Positions 15,235 through 21,220 of a stretch of 21,220 bases of DNA are shown here, in pieces (the stretch's first letter is position 1; each line of letters starts with the position of its first letter). The notes under the pieces are model-generated. The model did not search any database. It had not been told where the DNA came from and worked only from the letters and a program-made list of their open reading frames with translations. Source of the stretch: CAYSWH01 sp964434775 (GTDB taxonomy: Bacteria > Patescibacteriota > JACMRA01); assembly GCA_964434775.1 (NCBI GenBank), contig CAYSWH010000030.1, forward strand, positions 1 to 21,220. Reading direction: 5' to 3'. Position numbers and translations under genes: made by a program.

Positions 15235-16137
15235 ATGCTTTCGGAATACAAATATCCTTTACTGCTTCTGTTGCAAGCTTTTTTAATATCTACGATTTAC
15301 CCGGCAATTAAACTTTTTCCGCAAGTAGACTCCATAGCGATTGGCTGGTTAAGAATTGTTTGGGGTGTGATTGGTCTAGGTCTGGTTTTGTTAGTTCAGC
15401 GAAGTGATTGGAAAATAGAAAGAAGGGATTTGCTTCCTTTGAGCCTAATCGGATCCATCGGCCTTGGGTTAGTTTGGTTTTTGGTTATAGTTTCCACCAG
15501 AGTTTCCGGTTCGGCTATAACCGCCTTATTGGTAAATACTTCTCCTTTTTGGGCTTTGGGATTAGGCTTGCTTGTTGGTAGGGATAAGTTTATTTGGAAG
15601 CAAGTATTCGGCATGTTACTGACAATTATCGGAGTCGGGTTAATCATATTTTATCAAAACGGAGCAACTCTGACTTTTAGCCCGGAAACTTGGTGGGGTT
15701 ACTTGATTGCCTTTGGGGCGGCTTTCGGAATTGGTTTTTACGGAGTCTTTATAAGTAAATACGTGCAAAAATACGGAGGACTTCGGACTACATTTTGGGG
15801 CTTGGTATTTTCAGCTATTTTCTTTACTCTTTTTGTGATTTTTTCTAATCCGAATTTAGTTTATTCTTTTGTTTCCTTTGAGGGTCTGATAGTTGGAATT
15901 TATACCGGTTTTATGGTGACGGCTATCCCTCAACTGGTGACGGCTATTGCTTTGGGTAAAATCAAACCATCAGTAGTCTTCATTTACAATCTGACAATCC
16001 CGGTATTTACTGTAATTATGGATTATTTGCTATTTGGGGATTTGGTGACAATGCCTTTTGTTTTTGGGGCGGCTTTGGTTCTTATTGGAGTCTATATAGC
16101 TCAGGTAGCTAGAAGAGAGGCTAAAGAAAAATATTAA
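15235..16137 (+). CDS. EamA/DMT-superfamily transporter
   Basis: 300 aa and almost entirely hydrophobic, with about ten transmembrane helices in two EamA halves (~1-140 and ~150-295). Family features include the early proline- and charge-containing LLQAFLISTIYPAIKL segment, WLRIVWG in helix 2, a small-residue-rich VSGSAITALLVNTSPFWALGLG stretch ending half one, and a related KPSVVFIYNLTIPVFTVIMDYL stretch near the end of half two. DMT proteins export or exchange metabolites, amino acids or drugs by secondary transport across the cytoplasmic membrane. The substrate is not predictable. It is a monocistronic gene after the tRNA with its own promoter and no ribosome-binding site. Confidence 0.88.
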   Translation: MLSEYKYPLLLLLQAFLISTIYPAIKLFPQVDSIAIGWLRIVWGVIGLGLVLLVQRSDWKIERRDLLPLSLIGSIGLGLVWFLVIVSTRVSGSAITALLVNTSPFWALGLGLLVGRDKFIWKQVFGMLLTIIGVGLIIFYQNGATLTFSPETWWGYLIAFGAAFGIGFYGVFISKYVQKYGGLRTTFWGLVFSAIFFTLFVIFSNPNLVYSFVSFEGLIVGIYTGFMVTAIPQLVTAIALGKIKPSVVFIYNLTIPVFTVIMDYLLFGDLVTMPFVFGAALVLIGVYIAQVARREAKEKY

Positions 16138-16483
16138 AAAGAATTAATTGTGCTCTTTCCCTTGCGGTTTTATTCATGTAAAAAACCTACTTTTCTGAAC
16201 CTTTCTTTATTCAAACATCATAAAAATCAATATGTTAAAGTAACTCTTTAAAGAAAAAATAGTTCATTTTTAAGCGATTGAGGGATAAAATTGGAAATTA
16301 CCTGAAGAGTTAATTAAAATAAGAAAAATGTGCCTTGATTTATTACTCCTGCCTTATCAAAAAAGAGGTGAATGTAAAATTTTCCCATGAAATCAGGTTT
16401 TTAGTATTGACAAATCTTTAAAAGCTTATTTTTATGATGAACTAACCAAATTTTTGGTTTTATAAGTAAATAATATATTGTCT
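16138..16483. other. Intergenic region between the transporter and HU genes
   Basis: 346 AT-rich bases. It holds a perfect TTGACA (16407-16412) with TATGAT 20 bases later (16433-16438) as a possible, badly spaced promoter for the HU gene, and the hairpin AACCAAA/TTTGGTT (16444-16459) in the leader about 25 bases before its ATG. There is no ORF, RNA gene or repeat copy that I can see. Confidence 0.4.
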
Positions 16484-16777
16484 ATGGCAAAAGCAAAAAA
16501 CAGTAAAGTTACTAAGACTCAACTAATCAGTGAGCTGGCTGAAAGCAATCAGATTTCTAATGCAAACGCTGAGAGATTTCTGAATTCTTTTATTGAAATT
16601 GTTACCAACAATCTTAAAAAAGGTAATGAAGTAGCCATCACCGGTTTTGGTACTTTCAAAAAGACTAAGAGAAAAGCCAGAAAAGGTGTTAATCCAAAAA
16701 CCAGAGAATCAATCAACATTCCTGCTTCTACTACAGTTTCTTTCAAGACAGGAAAAACTCTTAAAGATTCCGTTTAA
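16484..16777 (+). CDS. hup: HU-family histone-like DNA-binding protein
   Basis: 97 aa from ATG 16484; an in-frame TTG two codons earlier is less likely. HU/IHF fold: a helical N-terminal dimer part with TKTQLISELAESNQISNANAERFLNSF (described here as ~11-37), then EVAITGFGTFKKTKRKARKGVNPKT, where GFGTF and the R-K-GxNPxT arm are the HU signature, and a C-terminal TVSFKTGKTLKDSV. The N-terminal MAKAKNSKVTK stretch is a short basic extension. It bends and compacts DNA and helps replication, recombination and transcription. It forms a single-gene unit ended by a clear intrinsic terminator, consistent with strong expression. HU and IHF subunits cannot be separated with certainty by eye. Confidence 0.93.
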   Translation: MAKAKNSKVTKTQLISELAESNQISNANAERFLNSFIEIVTNNLKKGNEVAITGFGTFKKTKRKARKGVNPKTRESINIPASTTVSFKTGKTLKDSV

Positions 16778-16803
16778 TTTTTTCTTAGAACCTAAACTTA
16801 ATA

Positions 16804-16828
16804 GTCGCCTGTCAGGGCGGCTTTTTTT
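16804..16828 (+). terminator. Intrinsic terminator of the HU gene
   Basis: Stem GTCGCC/GGCGGC (16804-16809 with 16816-16821, 6 bp with one G-U), a short TGTCAG loop and seven T residues (16822-16828). It starts 27 bases after the HU stop codon and is the clearest terminator in the window. Confidence 0.85.
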
Positions 16829-16914
16829 GTCCTAATGTCAGAGAAAGCACATTTCTGTGGCTATTTAGAGATCCAAGCCTTAGTCCAAAAGACCTTATAT
16901 TTATAAATTATTAT

Positions 16915-16943
16915 TTGCTCAAGAAAGAAAAACTGTTTATAAT
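16915..16943 (+). promoter_or_regulatory. Promoter of the CPBP protease-SDR operon
   Basis: TTGCTC (16915-16920), a 17-base spacer and a perfect TATAAT (16938-16943), giving a leader of about 26 nt to the ATG at 16976. Confidence 0.6.
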
Positions 16944-16975
16944 TAAAAAAATATCTATCGAAATTCAAGATTATT

Positions 16976-17791
16976 ATGTCTATTTCAAAAAATTTAGGAG
17001 TCTTTTTTATTACCACTTTTCTATTTTCATGGGTTAGTTGGTTACCAATAATTCTGTATAATCTAAATACTATAGAATCCCCCGCAGGGGCGATTTTGTT
17101 TATGTTGGGAGGATTTGGTCCAAGTATAATCGGATTTATTGCTATTTTTTTGACTGCAAAAAAAGAAGAACGTAAAGAACTATGGCTTCGCTTGGTTGAT
17201 GTTCGAAGAATTGGGCTAAAAACATTAATTGTAGCTCTTATATTTTACCCTTTAACTTTTGTTATCGCTCTTGGTATAAACTTAGTTCTAGGGGGGTCTC
17301 TTCCTCAATCAGACCAACTTACTGGTATGCTTGCCAACCCCGTTGTATTTATTGTAAGTGGCTTTATCATTTTGCTACTGGGACCTCTTTCAGAAGAAGT
17401 AGGCTGGAGGGGTTATGCTTTGGATAAAATGCAAACAAACTTTTCGCCGATACAGTCATCACTGATAATCGGATTTGTGTGGGCTTTTTGGCACCTTCCA
17501 CTGTTTTTTATGCCTAGTACATTACATGGTTCCGAAGGATTTCTTTCTTTCTTTACAGTTGGTTATTTTTTAACGGTAATAGCCTATTCGATTATTTTTA
17601 CCTGGCTCTATAACCAGACCCAGAGAAGCATTTTGATAGCGGTTTTAGCTCATTTTTCAATTAATTTTGTCATTGGTACACTTTCTCCTTTTGACGGTCT
17701 GATATTTATCTTGACTACTATTCTTTTATTGGTTTTTGGTTTAGTAATTTGGGCAAAAGATAAAAATCTAGCTCTAAAAAGTAAAACATGA
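16976..17791 (+). CDS. CPBP-family intramembrane glutamic endopeptidase (CAAX/Rce1-like)
   Basis: 271 aa, about eight transmembrane helices. The three catalytic motifs of the family are intact: SEEVGWRG (E140-E141 and R145), FWHLP (H173) and HFSIN (H226 and N230). Known members are membrane metal-independent glutamate proteases that process prenylated CAAX proteins in eukaryotes, or act on bacteriocins, signal-peptide remnants or regulated membrane proteins in bacteria. The substrate here is unknown. The last codons overlap the next gene by four bases (ATGA at 17788-17791), so translation of the two is coupled. No bacteriocin precursor is seen nearby, so bacteriocin self-immunity has no support from context. 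Confidence 0.92.
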   Translation: MSISKNLGVFFITTFLFSWVSWLPIILYNLNTIESPAGAILFMLGGFGPSIIGFIAIFLTAKKEERKELWLRLVDVRRIGLKTLIVALIFYPLTFVIALGINLVLGGSLPQSDQLTGMLANPVVFIVSGFIILLLGPLSEEVGWRGYALDKMQTNFSPIQSSLIIGFVWAFWHLPLFFMPSTLHGSEGFLSFFTVGYFLTVIAYSIIFTWLYNQTQRSILIAVLAHFSINFVIGTLSPFDGLIFILTTILLLVFGLVIWAKDKNLALKSKT

Positions 17792-18663
17792 ATTCAAGTT
17801 TTAAGGTAGACCCTAAAGTTGTTTTGGTTACCGGAAGTACAGACGGGATTGGTTTGGCGACAGCCGCACTTTTTGCAAAAAAGGGTTATTCGGTAATAAT
17901 CCATGGTAGAAAAGAAGAAAAATGTCAACAAAAAGCAGAAGAGTTAAACTCTGCTACAGATTTGGAAAATAAAGTTGATTACGTAGTCGGTGATTTGTCT
18001 TCCACTCAAGAGATTAAAGCATTCTGCCTTCTACTAATAGAGCGATATCAGAAAATTGATGTACTGGTAAACAACGCAGGGGCTTATTTCAGTCGAAGGA
18101 AGGTCAATCATGACGGCATAGAAAATACATTTATGATTAATTATCTTTCCAGATTCTATTTGATATTTCTTTTGTATGAACTATTGAATAAATCTTCCGG
18201 AGCGAGGATTATAGATATTTCCGGCAGTACTCATAAAAGCGGTACAATTGATTTTGATAATATTAATTTGAAAGATCGTTACAGCGGGATGAAGGCCAAT
18301 GCTCAAGCAAAATTAGCAAACGTTATTTTTACCTTGGAATTGGCTGCAAGACTTGAGTCTGACGGGAGCAAGATCAAGGCAAATACAATCCATCCCGGTG
18401 CAATTAAAACTGATTTAATCTTAAAAGATCCAAATTTTTCAGGGCTTATGAAATTTTTATACTCCTTAAGCAAACCTTTTCTAACACCCCCCGAAGTGGC
18501 TGCAAAATTTATATTTGCTCTGAGTGAAAAAGAAGTCCCTAGCGGTAATTATTTCGAGGGTCTAAATGCAAAAGAGCCTTCCGAAAAAGCACTTGATCAA
18601 GAGCTTGCTCGCAAACTTTGGAAATTCTCAGAGGATTCGCTGGGTGTTCAGTTTGTTGTTTGA
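17788..18663 (+). CDS. Short-chain dehydrogenase/reductase, retinol dehydrogenase-like, catalytic Tyr replaced
   Basis: 291 aa, Rossmann fold. The cofactor motif TGSTDGIG (15-22), a basic RK pair (41-42) after beta-2 suggesting NADP(H), GDLSS (~68-72), NNAG (95-98), serine region DISGSTH (143-149) and HPG (202-204) are all present. In relatives the active site reads AYxxSKLAN; here it is ANAQAKLAN, so the expected Tyr is N171 (codon AAT at 18298-18300) and the adjacent Ser is Ala, while K175 is kept. A nearby Y165-SGM-K169 fits YxxxK by chance and aligns with a non-catalytic Tyr of the family. The enzyme may be inactive, use another residue, or act on unusual substrates. Translationally coupled to the CPBP protease; ends with TGA. 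Confidence 0.88.
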   Translation: MNSSFKVDPKVVLVTGSTDGIGLATAALFAKKGYSVIIHGRKEEKCQQKAEELNSATDLENKVDYVVGDLSSTQEIKAFCLLLIERYQKIDVLVNNAGAYFSRRKVNHDGIENTFMINYLSRFYLIFLLYELLNKSSGARIIDISGSTHKSGTIDFDNINLKDRYSGMKANAQAKLANVIFTLELAARLESDGSKIKANTIHPGAIKTDLILKDPNFSGLMKFLYSLSKPFLTPPEVAAKFIFALSEKEVPSGNYFEGLNAKEPSEKALDQELARKLWKFSEDSLGVQFVV

Positions 18664-18713
18664 TTGTTTTTTAAACGTGAATCATATCCGGCTGAAGATT
18701 TTGAAAATTTTAG

Positions 18714-18740
18714 TTGACAGCAGCAACAAAATGGTACTCT
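18714..18740 (+). promoter_or_regulatory. Candidate promoter of the ExoD-family gene
   Basis: TTGACA (18714-18719) with an extended -10 TGGTACTCT (18732-18740). The spacer of 15 bases is short. The ATG at 18781 follows about 40 bases later. Confidence 0.35.
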
Positions 18741-18780
18741 ATTTTTAGTTGTCGATTTTGATTTTTTGCAAAAATAAATT

Positions 18781-19407
18781 ATGAAGCTTTCTAAGGAAAT
18801 CGAGAATATCTTTCTGGAAATGGAAGGTAGGGTAACTATCCAAAAAGTTTTAAGTAAAACTAGTTATAAAAGCTTTGGTCTTCTTCTGGTAGTTTTTTCA
18901 ATTCCTTCAGCCTTGCCTGTGCCTGCTCCGGGTTACTCAATCCCCTTCGGAGTTATCTTACTCTTGATAGGTGTGCAGATATTCTTGAGTAGGCCATATC
19001 CATGGTTTCCCATGAAAATTTTAGAGAAAGAATTCAAGCTGGGAGATGATCCCAAATTCGTCAAAGCTATGGTGAAATTCCTTCGATTCTTTGAAAAGTT
19101 TTTAAAACCCCGTTTGGGACAAGTCTATAATTATAAATTCTCATATGCAATTATCGGAGCAGCTATTTCTCTTTGTGCCTTATCCATGATGATACCAATA
19201 CCACTGACTAACACTATACCGGCTTTGGGTGTACTCATGATTGGCCTTGGCATGCTTGAGGAAGATGGTTTTTTTGGAGGCTTGGGAGTAGTTACCTGTT
19301 TAGCAGGAGTGTTATTTACCTGTTTTTTATTGGTATTAATATATTTAATGGGATGGCAGGCAATCGACTTAGTTAAAGATTGGTTCAGAGTCTTAATTCC
19401 TGTTTAG
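18781..19407 (+). CDS. ExoD-family membrane protein (exopolysaccharide synthesis, ExoD)
   Basis: 208 aa. The N-terminal ~30 residues are cytosolic and polar, followed by about four transmembrane helices (~32-48, 55-72, 120-137 and 170-195). The family hallmark SIPSALPVPAPGYSIPFG (~41-58) is clear, with a second related IPIPLTNTIPALGVLMIGLGMLEEDG stretch (here ~140-165). ExoD was named from Rhizobium, where mutants have altered exopolysaccharide and alkali sensitivity; the biochemical role is not known. It is located in the cytoplasmic membrane. It is a single gene whose last 15 bases overlap the end of the convergent potassium channel gene, so no room exists for a separate terminator. Confidence 0.85.
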   Translation: MKLSKEIENIFLEMEGRVTIQKVLSKTSYKSFGLLLVVFSIPSALPVPAPGYSIPFGVILLLIGVQIFLSRPYPWFPMKILEKEFKLGDDPKFVKAMVKFLRFFEKFLKPRLGQVYNYKFSYAIIGAAISLCALSMMIPIPLTNTIPALGVLMIGLGMLEEDGFFGGLGVVTCLAGVLFTCFLLVLIYLMGWQAIDLVKDWFRVLIPV

Positions 19408-20466
19408 TGTTTTGAAAAGTTCGTTGATTTTTAATTCATCGTTTTTACCTATCATTACTACCAAGTAGTCTCCTTTTTCGATGGGAAAATCTTCTTGGGG
19501 GTTTTTGTACAATATTCTTTTGCCGTTTTCCTTGAGTTTACTAACTCCCAATAGGATAGCATTATAATTTCTTTTGAGAATAAAGAAAGCCTGGTCGTAC
19601 TTTTTGTTAGCTAAGATATTTTTTTCTTTGACTTCATACTGCTTAATATCAAAATCGTTATCCTTCTTGGAAGTGCCAAGTAGATCTTCGCTAAAGTTGG
19701 CTACTTCCGGAAAGCTGACATAATTGGCCAACATTTTGGAAGCTATATCATCCTTGGAAAGAACGTATCCTACTCCGGCTCCCTCAAAGGTATTTTCCAA
19801 ACTGGCGTTGTCAATGGCTACGATAAAATTTAAGTCACCGCCAAATTGTTTCTTCAGTCCGAGAATGTAGACCAGCTTTTCCGTATCACCAGGGATGTTG
19901 ATTAATATTGAATCTGCTTTTTCCAGGTTGGTGTACTTGACTTTTTCCCATGCATCAAACTCTGCAAAGACTACATACACAAGTTTCTTGTCGAAAAAAT
20001 GATGGATTAATTCGACATCGTCACTATCATTAGTAACAATTGCTACTTTTCTTTGATTAGCTACCAAATTGCCGGTAATGGTCTGAGCAAAATCATCCCA
20101 ACCGATTATAACCACATGGTCCTTAAAATCTGTTCCACCGTAGCCGTATTTTCTGTTTTCCCTTAAAACATTAATAGCGTTTGACATATTGCTTACAAAT
20201 AAACTGATAAAAAAAATGCTAAAGAAAACAAAAATAACTCCTATTGCTCTTCCCAAACTTGTTACCGGATAATTGTCTCCATAACCGACAGTAGTCAAGG
20301 TGACCAAAGAATACCATAGAGCATCTGAGAAATTGTTTATGTTGGAGCCTATTGCTTCTCTTTCTGCCTCTACTAATGTCAGTAAAAGAAAAAAATATAA
20401 GACAGCTATTCCAAGGCCAATGAAAATTCTTTTGGAAGATAATTTGAGACTGTTTAGGAAATTCAC
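19393..20466 (-). CDS. Two-TM potassium channel with cytosolic RCK (TrkA-N/TrkA-C) domain
   Basis: 357 aa from a GTG at 20466. TM1 (~12-33), pore helix and selectivity filter TTVGYGD (58-64) and TM2 (~72-96) form an Ion_trans_2 unit without voltage sensor. After a linker (~100-114), a TrkA-N/RCK domain begins HVVIIGWDDFAQ (~117-128), where the usual second and third Gly of the dinucleotide motif are replaced, and a TrkA-C-type lobe occupies about 265-355. It should form a tetrameric K+ channel (MthK/Kch type) gated by ligands bound to the octameric RCK ring; altered Gly residues make NAD(H) binding uncertain. It has a good promoter of its own. The 3' end overlaps the exoD-like gene. Confidence 0.93.
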   Translation of the reverse strand: MNFLNSLKLSSKRIFIGLGIAVLYFFLLLTLVEAEREAIGSNINNFSDALWYSLVTLTTVGYGDNYPVTSLGRAIGVIFVFFSIFFISLFVSNMSNAINVLRENRKYGYGGTDFKDHVVIIGWDDFAQTITGNLVANQRKVAIVTNDSDDVELIHHFFDKKLVYVVFAEFDAWEKVKYTNLEKADSILINIPGDTEKLVYILGLKKQFGGDLNFIVAIDNASLENTFEGAGVGYVLSKDDIASKMLANYVSFPEVANFSEDLLGTSKKDNDFDIKQYEVKEKNILANKKYDQAFFILKRNYNAILLGVSKLKENGKRILYKNPQEDFPIEKGDYLVVMIGKNDELKINELFKTLNRN

Positions 20467-20489
20467 TTTTTGTTTTTATTTTTGGTACT

Positions 20490-20518
20490 AGTAAACCATA
20501 CTTGTTTAAAATTGACAA
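20490..20518 (-). promoter_or_regulatory. Promoter of the potassium channel gene
   Basis: On the minus strand, TTGTCA (20518-20513), a 17-base spacer and TTTACT (20495-20490) preceded by TGG (extended -10). The leader to the GTG at 20466 is about 17 nt. Confidence 0.55.
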
Positions 20519-21018
20519 TCAAAAAGCCTAAATCAGATAATAGACACAGGTTTTTTTTGAATAGAATAGATTTAATAGTTAATTTTTTATCTTATTTATA
20601 ACAGGAAAGGTTAACTAAGTATTTTTACCGGTAGTAGGGAATTTAAATTCTGAATCAGAAAATTATAGCCACCCTCTCTTAGAACCTAGACATTTCCAAA
20701 TTCTACTCTGTTACTTGCCAAGTGGTCATCCTTACTTGCCTCAAGTAGTCATCCTGAATTTATTTCAGGATCTATTTGAAGAGATGCGGAAACAAGTTCG
20801 CCGTGACAAGTGTGCACGGGTTATGTTCGAATCGACTATATATCCAAACCTGTTTCAAATTTTACACTTGTAGAATCTCATCTACTATTTGTGTTGAATT
20901 ATGCAGAAGAATTTCAAGCTTACAAGTCAAAGTCGGTAGTGATTTGGGTATAGTTCTTTCCGATCTAAAAATAATATCTTCACTCAAAATGAGCAGTATG
21001 TTTGGAACAAGTGGTTCC
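20519..21018. other. Intergenic region containing repeat copy C
   Basis: About 500 bases between the potassium channel promoter and the stop of the partial minus-strand gene. Besides repeat C it holds a 5-bp hairpin GGAAC/GTTCC (21004-21018) right after that stop, without a T run. A 75-codon minus-strand open frame (20862-21089) is in a different frame from the real gene end and looks spurious. Confidence 0.5.
20663..20842 (-). repeat. Dispersed intergenic repeat, copy C (inverted relative to copy B)
   Basis: The reverse complement runs from TATATAGTCGAT at 20842 to GGCTATAA at 20663 and aligns over its whole length to copy B, with an identical ~50-base core around the ATCCTGAA/TTCAGGAT hairpin. 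Its last ~45 bases match copy A better than B does (AAGAGAGGGTGGCTATA). It lies between the potassium channel promoter and the end of the partial lectin-like gene and is non-coding. Confidence 0.85.
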
Positions 21019-21219
21019 TCAATCAAGAAGTTTGCGCCAATACATGTAATTGCCTTCTCCGACGTGGCCTTGGTAAATAGTTCCGTCAAATTCAGTCATG
21101 CTAACCGGAAGTTCAGTAGAGCCCCCGTGTTGAGTCCATCCGCTCCATTTCTTTCCGTCAGGACTACTTCGGGTATAGATCTTAGAATCTGCGCCTCTAT
21201 GGACTGTGTATATTTTAGT
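21019..21219 (-). CDS. C-terminal end of a beta-propeller/lectin-like protein (partial)
   Basis: The gene runs off the right edge; 66 residues plus a TGA stop (21021-21019) are visible, with no start in the window. The sequence contains KIYTRSSPDGKKWSGWTQHGG followed by FDGTIYQGHVGEGNYMYWR (each written as seen, in two blocks). The IYxRSSxDGxxWSxW pattern resembles blades of sialidase-like, BNR/Asp-box or PLL/fucose-lectin beta-propellers, in which each blade repeats such a motif and ends with a Gly-Gly turn. Such proteins are usually secreted or surface-exposed and bind or cut glycans. The number of blades, a signal peptide and any catalytic domain lie outside. Reading-frame logic and composition support real coding; family assignment is moderate. 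Confidence 0.65.
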   Translation of the reverse strand, partial: TKIYTVHRGADSKIYTRSSPDGKKWSGWTQHGGSTELPVSMTEFDGTIYQGHVGEGNYMYWRKLLD

Positions 21220-21220
21220 G

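Noticed and set aside
14443..20842. Composite transposon or integrative island bounded by the inverted repeats
   Set aside because: No transposase, integrase or recombinase gene lies in the block, and no target-site duplication was found next to the repeats.
20862..21089. 75-codon ORF on the minus strand
   Set aside because: It starts from a TTG in a different frame within the lectin-like coding end (21019-21219) and runs into non-coding DNA, so it is a shadow ORF.

Overview
The window is AT-rich bacterial DNA with small intergenic gaps, mostly single-gene transcription units on both strands, and TGA used as a real stop (the CPBP protease and SDR genes both end in TGA). This rules out the recoded Gracilibacteria/Absconditabacteria. 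No ordinary gene has a convincing Shine-Dalgarno sequence, and several predicted leaders are only a few to about 30 nt long. The gene set (GatB, an orphan PilB-type ATPase, a Chlamydia-like class Ic ribonucleotide reductase, a fungal-type trehalose phosphorylase, small membrane proteins) fits a Patescibacteria/CPR-type genome such as a WWE3/WS6/Microgenomates-like lineage. That placement is an inference, because no rRNA or ribosomal protein marker is present.

Layout. Positions 1-112 hold the truncated end of a dispersed repeat (copy A), followed by a doubtful small basic ORF (262-549). Positions 703-5416 form a carbohydrate block: an (alpha/alpha)6-type glycosidase (+), a GT4 glycosyltransferase (-) and a trehalose phosphorylase-like GT4 enzyme (-). 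Positions 5849-9022 hold gatB (+), convergent with a pilB/gspE-type ATPase (-). Positions 9141-13468 form a ribonucleotide reductase operon: promoter with two NrdR-like boxes, nrdA, a three-helix membrane protein of unknown function, and nrdB, whose radical tyrosine is replaced by Phe. A DUF6498-like membrane protein (-) follows.

Positions 14443-20842 are bounded by two copies (B and C) of a ~180-bp repeat in inverted orientation. Between them lie a tRNA-Arg with a GCG anticodon, an EamA transporter, an HU-type DNA-binding protein with a clear terminator, a CPBP protease translationally coupled to an SDR enzyme that has lost the usual catalytic Tyr, an ExoD-family membrane protein, and a 2TM potassium channel with an RCK domain. 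The window ends inside the C-terminus of a minus-strand beta-propeller/lectin-like protein whose start lies outside the window.

The genes do not form one new defence or biosynthetic system. The most informative signals are the class Ic RNR with its NrdR boxes and embedded membrane protein, the inverted repeat pair with a variable-copy internal unit, the tRNA-Arg(GCG), the substituted SDR active site, and the apparent Shine-Dalgarno-independent gene starts.
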